Notes: a model not told the origin generated them from the sequence alone. Numbered from the stretch's first letter, positions 1 through 7,970 are shown. The stretch is DNA of 64,000 bases from Thermococcus sp. Bubb.Bath (GCF_012027595.1 NZ_SNUR01000001.1:372001-436000), one strand, 5' to 3'. Program-made: numbers and translations.

Positions 1-422
1 GAGTTGAGAGAAAAGAGGTAGTGCCTGTCCTCGTCACTGGCTTCTTCGCTCAGGATGGACATCAAGGCCGGACCTTCGAGTGCCATCCCGAATCCGAAGA
101 GGGTGGAGGCAACGGCAAAGGCCTCAAACCTTGTATACGTGACTTGAAGCCCTCTCCCCGTTAAGAACAGGAGAAGGGCGAGGAGGAGGGACCTGTGGTA
201 TCGGAGCTTAACCGTTATAGGTCCGGCGAAGAGAAGGAGTGTCGCCTGTGTCAGCGTTGAAATGGAGAATATCGTCCCGATTTCTGAATAGCTCATTCCG
301 AGGGACTTAAAGTAAAAGGGGAGGATGAACCAGGCTATGTTGCCCACTAACCAGCCGAGGAAGGAGTAGGCCACAAGAAGGTATGCGTCGCGCTTGAACC
401 CAAGATAGCTGGGGAGAGGCAT
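1..422 (-). CDS. MFS transporter, N-terminal part (cut by window edge)
   Basis: The reverse strand reads about 140 residues from an ATG at 422 (MPLPSYLGFKRDAYLL...) and runs off the window, so only the amino-terminal third is visible. It shows at least three hydrophobic helices and the short basic loop KLRYHRSLL between helices 2 and 3, the place where major facilitator transporters carry their conserved basic motif. Substrate cannot be told. A TATA box (444-452) lies about 26 bases upstream, so the mRNA is probably leaderless or nearly so. The gene is divergent from the SDR-fold gene. The MFS assignment is from fold pattern only. Confidence 0.75.
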   Translation of the reverse strand, partial: MPLPSYLGFKRDAYLLVAYSFLGWLVGNIAWFILPFYFKSLGMSYSEIGTIFSISTLTQATLLLFAGPITVKLRYHRSLLLALLLFLTGRGLQVTYTRFEAFAVASTLFGFGMALEGPALMSILSEEASDEDRHYLFSLN

Positions 423-443
423 GGGGAGAGCTTAAAGGCGGCG

Positions 444-452
444 TTTATAAAT
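444..452 (-). promoter_or_regulatory. TATA box of the MFS transporter gene
   Basis: The sequence TTTATAAAT is centred about 26 bases upstream of the ATG at 422. That is the usual archaeal spacing between TATA box and transcription start, so the start codon would lie at or very near the 5' end of the transcript. The divergent SDR-fold gene has its own AT-rich box around 487-496. Confidence 0.55.
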
Positions 453-529
453 TTGTCGAAACGCTGAGACTCTAATGGTAACCGTAAACTATTTTTAGAA
501 GGGCGACCAAGAAGTTCTGGTGATTCTCA

Positions 530-1321
530 ATGCTTGGCATAGACCTCTCCGGAAAGCTTGCCTTCACGACCGCTTCAAGCAAGGGCATAGGCTTCGGCGT
601 TGCAAGGGTTCTGGCGAAGGCTGGAGTGGATGTGATACTCCTCTCACGGAGCGAGGAGAACCTGAAGAGGGCGAAGGAGAAGCTCAAGGCCGAGAGTGAT
701 GTTGAGGTGAGTTACATCGTTGCAGACCTCACCAAGAGGGAAGACCTTGAGAGAACGGTGGAGGAACTTAAAGACATCGGTGAACCTGACATATTCTTCT
801 TCTCCACTGGTGGGCCGAAGCCGGGCTACTTCATGGAGATGGGCATGGAGGACTGGGAAGGGGCGGTTAAGCTTCTCCTCTATCCTGCGGTCTACCTGAC
901 GAAGGCGCTCGTTCCGGCTATGGAGCGGAAGGACTTTGGGAGGATAGTCTACTCCACAAGCGTCGCCATAAAGGAGCCGATACCGAACATAGCCCTCAGC
1001 AACGTGGTCAGAATCTCAATGGCAGGCTTGGTGAGAACGCTCGCTAAAGAGCTCGGGCCGAAGGGGATAACCGTAAACGGGATAATGCCCGGCATCATAA
1101 GGACGGATAGGATGATACAGCTCGCGAAGGACAGGGCTGAGAGGGAAGGCAAGACTGTTGAAGAGGCGCTCCAGGAGTACGCGAAGCCGATACCGCTCGG
1201 AAGGCTGGGAGAACCGGAGGAGATAGGCTACCTCGTGGCGTTCTTAGCCAGCGACCTCGGGAGCTACATAAACGGCGCCATGATTCCGGTTGACGGCGGA
1301 AGGCTCAGCTCGGTGTTTTAG
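530..1321 (+). CDS. SDR-family oxidoreductase with atypical active site
   Basis: This 263-residue protein has the Rossmann layout of short-chain dehydrogenases. There is a cofactor loop TTASSKGIGFG near residues 13-23, a VADL acidic patch near 64, a FSTGGP strand near 90 (NAG in classical members) and a carboxy-terminal VDGG. The catalytic Tyr-x-x-x-Lys is missing: after the catalytic-type Ser (YSTSVA) the region reads LSNVVRISMAG. A divergent subgroup resembling 3-oxoacyl-ACP reductases is known to lack a perfect tetrad, and this fits it. Classical reductase chemistry should not be assumed. The ATG at 530 follows GGTGATTCTCA. The 3' end overlaps the convergent Fe-S gene by 17 bases. Confidence 0.85.
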   Translation: MLGIDLSGKLAFTTASSKGIGFGVARVLAKAGVDVILLSRSEENLKRAKEKLKAESDVEVSYIVADLTKREDLERTVEELKDIGEPDIFFFSTGGPKPGYFMEMGMEDWEGAVKLLLYPAVYLTKALVPAMERKDFGRIVYSTSVAIKEPIPNIALSNVVRISMAGLVRTLAKELGPKGITVNGIMPGIIRTDRMIQLAKDRAEREGKTVEEALQEYAKPIPLGRLGEPEEIGYLVAFLASDLGSYINGAMIPVDGGRLSSVF

Positions 1322-2285
1322 AGGCCTTCTCTTTTTCTACTACCCTCTCATAGGCCCGCTTTATTTTCCCATAGTCCCCCTTCGTGAACGTGCACTCCTT
1401 TACGCAGACCGAACAGCCGAGGGTTCTTGAGAAGACGACGGCGCACTTCTTGTAGTCCACGTGCACCTCCCGGCCGTTTTCCCTCTTCGGCGTTGTGTAA
1501 ATAGCTTGAGCCGGGCAGGCCCTAACGCACGCGTTGCAGCGGTCACAGAAGTCCGGAATCCACTCGTATTCCCAAACGCGCTCGTCAGTGTAGGGAAGCT
1601 CTAAATCAGTGTAAACCACCCCTATCCTCACGCTCGGCCCGTTTTCAGGGGTTATCAAAAGGCCGTACTTGCCTATGTGGCCGAGGCCGGCTTTCTGGGC
1701 CAGAAGCGGAAAGTTCGTGCTTCCACCAACGGCCGGGTCGGGCTGGGCGTTGTAGCCCCCCTTCCTCAAAAACTCCGCTATCTTGTACGCTGCCTTGGTC
1801 AAGCGGTAGTAGGTTCTCCAAACCTCAATTCCAGCCCTAACGCCGGGTGCCTTCGCTATCTCTCCCTTCCGCATCTCTCCTATGAGCACTATCGCGTTCT
1901 CGAAGAGAACAGCCCTGTTGGAGAAGACCAGGTCCGGAGTAAGCTTCGTGTAGCCGACCTCCAAAACGCCGAGGGATTTTGCATAGAGCTCAAGTTCCTC
2001 AAAGAACTCCGGCGGGGCGATCTTTTTGCCCCTCTCCGGGTTCCTCCTTACGCTTGTCACACTCTTTCGAGCGTAGTAAGCCGTACCCAGGAGATAGGGA
2101 AGAACGAGGACCATCTTGAGGATGTGGATTCCTGGCTTTCCGTGCAACGCAACTACCTCAGGCACCAGCCGGCCCTCTGGAGAGTCTGGCGAGTTCCCAA
2201 AGGCCGGCTTAATGCTTGTGTACTTCCTTACGTCCGGGAAGACCGTGTAGACGAACTTCCTCGCGAGCTTGGCCTTGAGACCCAC
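1305..2285 (-). CDS. 4Fe-4S double-cluster protein, epoxyqueuosine-reductase-like
   Basis: A 326-residue protein. The carboxy-terminal third carries two Fe-S motifs, CDRCNACVRACP and CSVCVKECTF, the arrangement of the double-cluster domain of QueG-like and reductive-dehalogenase-like proteins. The middle part (GLGHIGKYGLLITPENGPSVR) matches the family's cofactor-domain pattern. It is probably a cytosolic redox enzyme; I see no feature that fixes the substrate, and true epoxyqueuosine reduction is not expected in archaea. The GTG at 2285 was preferred over the GTG at 2294 because GGTGAA then sits four bases upstream. Confidence 0.8.
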   Translation of the reverse strand: MGLKAKLARKFVYTVFPDVRKYTSIKPAFGNSPDSPEGRLVPEVVALHGKPGIHILKMVLVLPYLLGTAYYARKSVTSVRRNPERGKKIAPPEFFEELELYAKSLGVLEVGYTKLTPDLVFSNRAVLFENAIVLIGEMRKGEIAKAPGVRAGIEVWRTYYRLTKAAYKIAEFLRKGGYNAQPDPAVGGSTNFPLLAQKAGLGHIGKYGLLITPENGPSVRIGVVYTDLELPYTDERVWEYEWIPDFCDRCNACVRACPAQAIYTTPKRENGREVHVDYKKCAVVFSRTLGCSVCVKECTFTKGDYGKIKRAYERVVEKEKASKTPS

Positions 2286-2369
2286 GGATTTCACCGGTAT
2301 AAAGAGTGTCGCATAGGCTTAAAAGGGCACCCTTTTATAGGGAGAGCCTCAAAGTAGAGCGGTGATAGC

Positions 2370-2678
2370 ATGGCGATCATGAGGCTCTGGCACGGGCGCG
2401 TGCCGAGGGAGAAGGGAGATGCCTACGAGCGATTTCTGATAGAGCGGGTGGTTCCTGACTACAGCTCCGTTGATGGGCTTTTGAAGCTCTACTTCACTAG
2501 AAGGGACGAGGAGAACGAGACCCACTTCCTGCTCGTGACGATATGGGACTCGATGGAATCCATCAAAAAGTTCGCTGGTGAGAACCCTGAGCTGGTCAAA
2601 TACTACCCGGAAAACGACGAGTTCCTCCTGGAGAAGGAGAAGTACGTCCAGCACTACGAGGTATTCTACGAGGGGTGA
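2370..2678 (+). CDS. Antibiotic-biosynthesis-monooxygenase (ABM) domain protein
   Basis: A 102-residue single-domain protein. The pattern is a strand RLWHGRVPREKGDAY, a helix, a strand GLLKLYFTRRDEE, then HFLLVTIWDSMESIKKF, ending in an HYEVFYE strand. This is the ferredoxin-like ABM/dimeric alpha-beta barrel fold. Such proteins act as small monooxygenases, haem-degrading enzymes or simple binding proteins, and no catalytic residue here separates these options. The ATG at 2370 follows GGTGATAGC. The divergent Fe-S gene starts about 85 bases away. Confidence 0.8.
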   Translation: MAIMRLWHGRVPREKGDAYERFLIERVVPDYSSVDGLLKLYFTRRDEENETHFLLVTIWDSMESIKKFAGENPELVKYYPENDEFLLEKEKYVQHYEVFYEG

Positions 2679-2724
2679 GCTATGTTTTTAATTCTTAGAG
2701 TCTAACCCTCTTTTGGTGATGTTG

Positions 2725-3300
2725 ATGAAGAAATCGCAGTTGTGGGCTGGGCTGATAGCCCCTCTAGTTGCTTATTCCGGCATCCTCACGGCGATCTACG
2801 TGAACCACTCGTGGTGGAGGTTAACCGACAACGCGATAAGCGACCTCGGGAAGCTTGGTCTTCCCCACAACTGGCTCCTCAACGTGCCGCTCGTGATAAC
2901 CGCTTTGCTCGCCGTATACTACGCTCTCGGCCTCCCAAGCATGGTAAGAAACAGCATCGAAAAGGCCGGAATCTGGATTTTGATGGCGGGCTTTGTCTTC
3001 TTGGGTTTGATAGGTATCTTCCCGGAGGGAACTTCGCCACACTACTACGTCAGCTGGGGTTTCTTCCTGACGGCAGGCTTTGGATTCCTAATAGCAGGCA
3101 TCGGCATGGGACTTTCGGGGGACAGGGGTATGCTCTACTTCACGGTGATTCTCTTTGCTCTGGCCTGGATTCTCGCCCTCTGGGCCATGAGGACTTTCAA
3201 AGGTGTGGCAATACCAGAGTTCATTGGAGCGCTGACGATAACGGTCTGGCACTACTCGGTGGTGTGGAAGCTCTGGGGGAGTGAACATGAGGCACTATGA
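2725..3300 (+). CDS. DUF998 family membrane protein
   Basis: About 191 residues with six predicted membrane segments. The pattern WAGLIAPLVAYSG at the start, DNAISDLG after the first helix and FPEGTSPHYYVSW between later helices is typical of DUF998 integral membrane proteins, whose function is unknown. In-frame TTG, GTG and ATG codons crowd the start (2713-2725). The ATG at 2725 was chosen because GGTGAT lies four bases upstream and it gives a basic N-terminus (MKKSQ). The 3' end overlaps the ACT-domain gene by 14 bases, so the two are probably co-transcribed. Confidence 0.8.
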   Translation: MKKSQLWAGLIAPLVAYSGILTAIYVNHSWWRLTDNAISDLGKLGLPHNWLLNVPLVITALLAVYYALGLPSMVRNSIEKAGIWILMAGFVFLGLIGIFPEGTSPHYYVSWGFFLTAGFGFLIAGIGMGLSGDRGMLYFTVILFALAWILALWAMRTFKGVAIPEFIGALTITVWHYSVVWKLWGSEHEAL

Positions 3301-3694
3301 ACTCATAAAGGTTAAAGAGGACGGGGCGGTGGAAATCCCGCTTGAGTTCGCCTACGAGCTCGGGCTCGTTAAGGGGGCGTACTTCCTGGTAGAGGTTGAT
3401 ACCAACCTCAAAGAGGCCCACATGGAGAGGATAGCCCTGCCAGGGAAGAAGCTTGTAGAGGTCGAGCTGGTTGTGGAGGACAGGCCCGGGGTTCTGGCCA
3501 GGGTCAGCGGGCTCTTTGGAAAGCACGGGATAAACATCCTCTTTAACGAGAGCGAGGAGCTGTCCGAGCTGGGTCTCGCAGCGATAGTTGCAATAGTGGA
3601 CGTCAGTGGGAGCAGGATCCCCCTTGAGGAGCTTGAAAAGGCCCTTACGGGGCTGGAGGAAGTCAGGGAGCTAACTCTGAGAGAGGTGGAGTAG
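3287..3694 (+). CDS. ACT domain protein with AbrB-like N-terminus
   Basis: About 135 residues. Residues 1-45 (KEDGAVEIPLEFAYELGLVKG) resemble a swapped-hairpin AbrB-type module. Residues 55-135 (VEVELVVEDRPGVLARVSGLF, HGINILFNESEE) form an ACT domain, a small-molecule-binding regulatory fold. The protein is likely a ligand sensor and no enzymatic part is attached. The ATG at 3287 is preceded by GGGGGAG. It overlaps the DUF998 gene upstream and runs 24 bases into the convergent mrpD-like gene. Confidence 0.75.
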   Translation: MRHYELIKVKEDGAVEIPLEFAYELGLVKGAYFLVEVDTNLKEAHMERIALPGKKLVEVELVVEDRPGVLARVSGLFGKHGINILFNESEELSELGLAAIVAIVDVSGSRIPLEELEKALTGLEEVRELTLREVE

Positions 3695-5152
3695 GAGGAG
3701 CAGAAAGAGGGCGAAGAGGGCCGCGCCCATGTTCACGTCCCTCGGCGTTATCTCCGTTCTTGGGAGCTTCGCGTTGAGTGCACCGCTCGTTCTGAGAAGC
3801 AGGAAAAGCACCACTCCACCCAGGAGCAGGTAAGCGTCCACCGCCTTTGGAGAGCTTCCAAGCCAAATGCCGGCGAGGAGCGTTGCGAGCGCCATTATCA
3901 GAGACGGGAGCACTGTGAAACCGTACCCCTTCCCTTCTCCCTTCATCAGGTAGTAGTTGAGCTTTGTGAAGGAAGCGAGCGTCCCCAGACCTGCGAGGTA
4001 GAACAGTTCCTTACCATATGGTAGCCCTTTAAGAAGGGCAGCCTTTGCCGGAGAGCCGACAAATGGCCATATCCCACTTATCGCAAGGCTGAGCATAAGG
4101 ACCGAGGTCATCAGGATTGGATCACCCCTGTAGGAAAGCCTCTCAAGTTCCCTCGTTTTGGCTTTGTCCACCATGGCCCCAGCGGAGAGGAAGAGACCAC
4201 CCTTGAAGAGCATGTGGGCGAAGGCGTAGTAGAGGGCCCCCAGCGGGTTGAGGGTCGCTATACCGAGGAGGACGTAGCCCATCTGGGAAACCGTCGAGTA
4301 AGCTAAAAAGCGCTTTATGTCCCTCTCCAGCAGCATGGCCCCGACGCCGAAGAACATCGAGGAGAAAGCCAGGACGAGGAGGGCATTTCTAAGGTTCTCG
4401 GGGGGTGGGAGGTAGAGCGAGAGGAGTACCATACCGTAGGCTGGGGCCTTGACAACCGCACCAGAGAGGAGCGCCGAGACCGGAGATGGAGCGTTGGCGT
4501 GTGCATCGGGGAGCCACAGGTGGAGGGGGAAGATTCCGGCCTTGAGGAGGAGCGATGTGAAGGCCACTGCGACGGCCGCCCTTATTTCCTTTGAGGGTGG
4601 AGCCTGGGAAACCAGTTCGAGGTTCAGGTAGCCGGTCTTAAGGTAGATGATGCCTATCGAGAACACGAAGAAGTAGGAAGCTAGGAGCGAGAGCATGAGG
4701 TACTTGTAAGCCGCCCTGGTTGCCTCTTTTCCTCCGGAGAAGCCCACCAATGCGAAGGAAGACACCGAGGCTATCTCCATGAAGATGTAGAAGTTGAAGA
4801 GGTCCCTGCTTATGAAGGCCCCGAGGAGGCCCACGTGGACAAGGAGGAGCAGTACAAGGGCCTTTATTTCCTTTTTGAAATAGATGATGGAGTACAGGGC
4901 TACGGCGGAGAAGAGGATAAACTCACCGAGGATTATGAGGGAGTTGTAGGCGTCGAAAGCCACCTCTATGCTCCCTATTTTCGGCCAGCCGCCGACCACT
5001 TCGCTTCCTTTCTCGAGGAATGGGTAGATCAACCAAGGCGACAGTGCTCCAGTCAGGAAGGAGTACTTGGCATACCTCTCCATTCTCAGGGGAACCGTGA
5101 GGGCCGTAAGGAAAGCGAAGAGGAGCGGAAGAGCTACCATGACGGCTATCAC
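3671..5152 (-). CDS. Mrp/MBH antiporter-like subunit D (MrpD/MbhH type)
   Basis: A 493-residue polytopic membrane protein of the NuoL/M/N-MrpD family. Visible hallmarks are the SLLLKAGIFPLHLWLPDAHANAPSPVSALLSG stretch around residues 205-240 (conserved Lys, LPDAH and PSPVSALLSG), AHMLFKGGLF and YSTVSQMGYVLLG. These segments carry ions in complex I-like antiporters. It is the last gene of the operon. The GTG at 5152 overlaps the stop of the MrpC-like gene as GTGA, and is preferred over the GTG six bases further upstream. It is the only large antiporter module of the cluster; no hydrogenase subunit follows. Confidence 0.9.
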   Translation of the reverse strand: MIAVMVALPLLFAFLTALTVPLRMERYAKYSFLTGALSPWLIYPFLEKGSEVVGGWPKIGSIEVAFDAYNSLIILGEFILFSAVALYSIIYFKKEIKALVLLLLVHVGLLGAFISRDLFNFYIFMEIASVSSFALVGFSGGKEATRAAYKYLMLSLLASYFFVFSIGIIYLKTGYLNLELVSQAPPSKEIRAAVAVAFTSLLLKAGIFPLHLWLPDAHANAPSPVSALLSGAVVKAPAYGMVLLSLYLPPPENLRNALLVLAFSSMFFGVGAMLLERDIKRFLAYSTVSQMGYVLLGIATLNPLGALYYAFAHMLFKGGLFLSAGAMVDKAKTRELERLSYRGDPILMTSVLMLSLAISGIWPFVGSPAKAALLKGLPYGKELFYLAGLGTLASFTKLNYYLMKGEGKGYGFTVLPSLIMALATLLAGIWLGSSPKAVDAYLLLGGVVLFLLLRTSGALNAKLPRTEITPRDVNMGAALFALFLLLLLHLSQS

Positions 5153-5439
5153 GCCCACTCCCTCCCGTTGCGCAGTATCATCGCCAGGGCCAGCGCGGTT
5201 ATGGCAACGTCAACGACGAGGGTCGTCAGCATGAGCGTCGAGGGGAGGGGGTCAACCGGGTTGGTGGGCATTATGGGGAAGCTCCCTCCCTCGACGTACC
5301 CGGTGCCCATGAAGAAGAGTATCAGGCCGAGGGAGATTACGTTGATTGAGAGCACCTGCTTTATCGGGTTCTCCTTTGACATCAGGCCGTAGAGGCCGAT
5401 GAGCATGACCACTATTCCAGCTGTTTCGGCGTTAATCAC
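5149..5439 (-). CDS. Mrp/MBH subunit C (MrpC/MbhG, NuoK-like)
   Basis: A 96-residue protein with three membrane helices (IVVMLIGLYGLM, VISLGLILFFMG, LVVDVAITALALAMIL). The pattern PLPSTLMLTTLVVDVAI is characteristic of MrpC/NuoK subunits, including the acidic residue in the last helix. The start was set at GTG 5439, which has AGGTGG upstream and overlaps the MrpB stop as GTGATTAA. A longer reading from 5490 would prepend residues without family likeness. It works in the same membrane ion-transport complex as its neighbours. Confidence 0.88.
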   Translation of the reverse strand: MINAETAGIVVMLIGLYGLMSKENPIKQVLSINVISLGLILFFMGTGYVEGGSFPIMPTNPVDPLPSTLMLTTLVVDVAITALALAMILRNGREWA

Positions 5440-5839
5440 GGTCAACCCACCTCGACATGATGTAAAAGACGAGGACAAAGGAAGTCCCAACCTTTAGGGC
5501 AACTCCTATGTTGAAGGTCATTACGGTGCCTCCCGGCATGTAGGGGCGGAGGAAGTTGAGGAAGAAGGCCCCGAAGGCCAGCCCCATGAGTGCAACCCCC
5601 ACTATGAAGAGGGCCGCAGAGGACTCCACGAGCTGGACCGTCATGAGGGGGAAGCGCTTTCTCGTCCTCCTGTAGCCGTAGGCTGTCATGAGCAGGATAA
5701 CGCTCACGGCGAAGATAACCCCCGCCTGAAAGCCTCCCCCCGGGCTCTCGTAGCCGTAGATGGTAAGGTAGGCTCCATAGGTGACCAGGAAAGGTGCCAC
5801 GAGCTTTGTCGTCGTCCTTACAACGAGGCTCATCTTCAT
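5432..5839 (-). CDS. Mrp/MBH subunit B (MnhB domain, MbhF type)
   Basis: A 135-residue protein with four helices. It starts with a short basic segment, then LVAPFLVTYGAYLTIYGYESPGGGFQAG; the GxxSPGGGFQAG loop is the signature of MnhB/MrpB. The last helix ends in FYIMSRWVDRD. The ATG at 5839 overlaps the preceding gene's stop by four bases. Subunit B of Mrp complexes supports assembly of the Na+/H+ antiporter; in MBH the homologue MbhF lies in the Na+ translocation module. Confidence 0.9.
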   Translation of the reverse strand: MKMSLVVRTTTKLVAPFLVTYGAYLTIYGYESPGGGFQAGVIFAVSVILLMTAYGYRRTRKRFPLMTVQLVESSAALFIVGVALMGLAFGAFFLNFLRPYMPGGTVMTFNIGVALKVGTSFVLVFYIMSRWVDRD

Positions 5840-6081
5840 CTCTTCCTCCTCCCGGGGAGCAGGTAGAAGCCGGTGGCCGCCGCGAAGAGGAGCGTCGCCT
5901 CGCCAAGGCTGTCGTAGCCCCTCCAGTCGGCGAGGATGGCCGTGACGAGGTTCGGGATTCCAACCTCGCGCCAGTTATTTAGATAGTAGGCGTAGCTCCC
6001 CCCTGAAACTTTGGTGTAGTCAAGCCTAAGGAGCTCCAGCAGGAGGACCGAACTGATGAGCGCTCCGATGAGGCGCTTCAC
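5836..6081 (-). CDS. MBH subunit E-like small membrane protein (MrpA C-terminal piece)
   Basis: An 81-residue protein with an N-terminal helix (LIGALISSVLLLELL), a loop containing YYLNNWREVGIPNLVTAILADWRGYDSLGEA, and a second helix (LLFAAATGFYLLPG). The motif N-x-VTAIL-x-D(W/Y)RG-x-D-(S/T)LGE is the hallmark of the MrpA carboxy-terminal segment that archaea encode as a separate MbhE-type gene. It starts at GTG 6081 with a four-base GTGA overlap with its upstream neighbour. Confidence 0.88.
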   Translation of the reverse strand: MKRLIGALISSVLLLELLRLDYTKVSGGSYAYYLNNWREVGIPNLVTAILADWRGYDSLGEATLLFAAATGFYLLPGRRKR

Positions 6082-6308
6082 TCCCCCACCTCCTTTATCG
6101 CGTAGAGGAACAACCCAGTGACTATCGCCCCAACCACGACAGCTGAGAGGGCAACGTCGGGAGCCCTCAGTTGGATTAACACAATTATGAAAGCCAAGCT
6201 CAGGAGGCCGTAGCGTAGCACCGCAGAGGTGAGCTTCCCGGCCTCGATCACCGAAACCGAGAGGAGTATTATCGCCATTAGGAGGACTTCATGGATTGTC
6301 CCAAGCAT
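6078..6308 (-). CDS. DUF4040 subunit (MbhD type, MrpA/B linker segment)
   Basis: A 76-residue protein with two or three helices. The stretch LIQLRAPDVALSAVVVGAIVTGLFLYAI matches the DUF4040 pattern (APDVALxxxxVG) that in bacterial Mrp is part of MrpA and in archaeal MBH is the separate MbhD subunit. The ATG at 6308 overlaps the 3' end of the MrpG-like gene by 20 bases, so translation is probably coupled. Confidence 0.87.
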   Translation of the reverse strand: MLGTIHEVLLMAIILLSVSVIEAGKLTSAVLRYGLLSLAFIIVLIQLRAPDVALSAVVVGAIVTGLFLYAIKEVGE

Positions 6309-6603
6309 ACATGTCCACCACCGCTTTCGGCTTTATTCCACTCTTATAGGCGGCCCTCGCTATCGCGTGGCTGACCATAGGGTTTATCATGGCTATCATG
6401 AGGGCTATCACAAGGAACTTGAGCTTTCCAGTGAGGGAGAAGTCTGCGGCGAGAGCCAATGCCAGGAGTATGCTTATCGCTCCCCCCGTGTCGCACTTTG
6501 CAGTTGCGTGGAGCCTCGTGTAAACGTCGGGAAAGCGGAGCAAACCGAGGGCCCCGAAGAACATTATGAACAGTCCGAAGAGGAGGAAGAGGAGAGCTAT
6601 CAC
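6289..6603 (-). CDS. Mrp/MBH subunit G (MnhG, MbhC type)
   Basis: A 104-residue protein with three helices. The loop LLRFPDVYTRLHATAKCDTGGA is the clear family signature (RFPDxYxRLHAxxKxxTxG). The start is GTG 6603, overlapping the MrpF stop by four bases. In Mrp antiporters this small subunit is needed for complex stability; its direct transport role is unclear. Confidence 0.92.
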   Translation of the reverse strand: MIALLFLLFGLFIMFFGALGLLRFPDVYTRLHATAKCDTGGAISILLALALAADFSLTGKLKFLVIALMIAMINPMVSHAIARAAYKSGIKPKAVVDMYAWDNP

Positions 6604-6872
6604 GCTCTCACCTCCAGATATTTCGCTATGATGAGTCCGCCGACGGCGTTGACCATGAGGAGCACTATGCTCACGTCGAGGAGGTAGGGGGCATTGTAGA
6701 GGAGCGAGAGCATCGCTATTATCACCACGGCCTTTGTCGTTGCCGTGTTCAGCGCGACTGCCTTGTCTGCGAGCGTCGGGCCGAAAATAACGCGGTAGCT
6801 AACCAGAGTCGCAGTAAACACGAGGAAAGCCACCGCGTAGGGTAAAATTACCAGAAGATTTTCTTCAGCCAT
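6600..6872 (-). CDS. Mrp/MBH subunit F (MrpF, MbhB type)
   Basis: A 90-residue protein with three helices. The loop YRVIFGPTLADKAVALNT between helices 1 and 2 is the MrpF signature (R-x-x-x-GP-x-x-x-DR/K-x-x-A-x-(D/N)). The carboxy end is VNAVGGLIIAKYLEVRA. It overlaps the MrpE-like gene by 25 bases and the MrpG-like gene by four, which supports one translationally coupled operon. Confidence 0.92.
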   Translation of the reverse strand: MAEENLLVILPYAVAFLVFTATLVSYRVIFGPTLADKAVALNTATTKAVVIIAMLSLLYNAPYLLDVSIVLLMVNAVGGLIIAKYLEVRA

Positions 6873-7453
6873 TCTTCAAGCTCCCCCTTTATCTTTACTC
6901 CAGCCTTCTGCTGGTCGAGGGCCTCAACATCAATCCAGTGGATGTAGAGGTAGGCTTCACCGAGCTTTTTGCTGACGTCGAGCGTTAGAGTGCCGGGTGT
7001 GAGCGTTATGGAGTTCGCGAGGACGGTTAAGCCGGCGTTGGAGTGGAGGTCGGACTTCACCTTAACTATCCCGGGGTTTATGTCCATGAGGATGACGTTC
7101 TTGACGACCCTTAGGTTGCTCTCAAGGAGCCGGAAGGCCATTATGAATAGGTACTGAGGGACGAGGAATAGGAATATGTAGGCCGCCTTTGAGAGGAGGT
7201 GTCCCGTCTGTCGTATGTCCTCTGTGAGGAAGTCCCTCGTTATAATCGCTATCAGGAGCGTCACGAGAGCCCCCGTGACAATGTGAGGGGGTGAGAACTT
7301 GCCGCTTACGACGAGCCAGGAGGCGAAGAGGGTCAGCCACGTGATCCCCACCCTTTCCCAAGGGGGAAGTTTTCTCGCCTCGTAGCTCTCGTAGAGAACC
7401 CTACCCCTAACCTCGTCCAGTCTCTCACGTAGGTAGAAGTGTACCCTTCCCAT
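6848..7453 (-). CDS. Mrp/MBH subunit E (MrpE, MbhA type), first gene of operon
   Basis: A 201-residue protein. It has an amphipathic N-terminal part, three helices around residues 37-115, and the carboxy-terminal cytoplasmic domain with the MrpE pattern LTVLANSITLTPGTLTLDV and LYIHWIDV. The ATG at 7453 has no clear Shine-Dalgarno site. A CCTTTTTAGG box sits about 26-30 bases upstream, suggesting a leaderless operon mRNA. Eight genes follow each other without gaps (E, F, G, D/DUF4040, E-like, B, C, D). Confidence 0.92.
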   Translation of the reverse strand: MGRVHFYLRERLDEVRGRVLYESYEARKLPPWERVGITWLTLFASWLVVSGKFSPPHIVTGALVTLLIAIITRDFLTEDIRQTGHLLSKAAYIFLFLVPQYLFIMAFRLLESNLRVVKNVILMDINPGIVKVKSDLHSNAGLTVLANSITLTPGTLTLDVSKKLGEAYLYIHWIDVEALDQQKAGVKIKGELEEWLKKIFW

Positions 7454-7495
7454 GTATAGATTTCTACCCCAAACCTAAAAAGGGTTTTGACGGGG

Positions 7496-7915
7496 CTATA
7501 CCCCCGCGTCCCATAAGATCAATCCGTTCCCCTGGGGCTTCCTCTCCAGAGGTTCTCCAAGGAACTCCTGGATGAAGACTTCGGCAACGAAGACCTCCCC
7601 TTCAACCAAATGGCCGCCGTAGAGTCTCCCGTCCGGGCCGCCGAGCGAAACGTGGATGTGCGCGAAGGGCTTTCCATCCTTGAGGCTTATATTTCCCATC
7701 AAGGAAACCAGCTCGAAGGTTCCCTCCAGTTCGATCATCTTGTATTCTCCGGCGTTCTCATCGAAGTAGCCGATCTTCGGGTGCCTCAGGCTTCCTATCG
7801 CGTTGATGGTTCCTATGAGAACATTGTGCTCCTCGGCGAAGCGGTTTATGTAACTCAGAAGCTCTTCTCCCTCTGGAATCCTGAAAAGAAAGTTCCTTCC
7901 CTTTGAAAACCTCAT
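7496..7915 (-). CDS. PPC domain (DUF296) protein
   Basis: A 139-residue protein with the PPC/DUF296 pattern: an F-x-x-RIPEGEEL start, INAIGSLRHPKIGYFD, EGTFELVSLMGNIS, and the metal-site-like FAHIHVSLGGPDGRLYGGHL with HIH and GGH histidines. In bacteria and archaea these are small trimeric proteins of unknown role; in plants the domain joins to AT-hooks. The ATG at 7915 was chosen over the GTG at 7924 because AGGTGAT then lies four bases upstream. It is divergent from the hypothetical gene at 7971. Confidence 0.85.
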   Translation of the reverse strand: MRFSKGRNFLFRIPEGEELLSYINRFAEEHNVLIGTINAIGSLRHPKIGYFDENAGEYKMIELEGTFELVSLMGNISLKDGKPFAHIHVSLGGPDGRLYGGHLVEGEVFVAEVFIQEFLGEPLERKPQGNGLILWDAGV

Positions 7916-7970
7916 CACCATCACCTAAACCCTAATAAACCGCACTTGATTTAACCCTTTGGGTGAGAAA

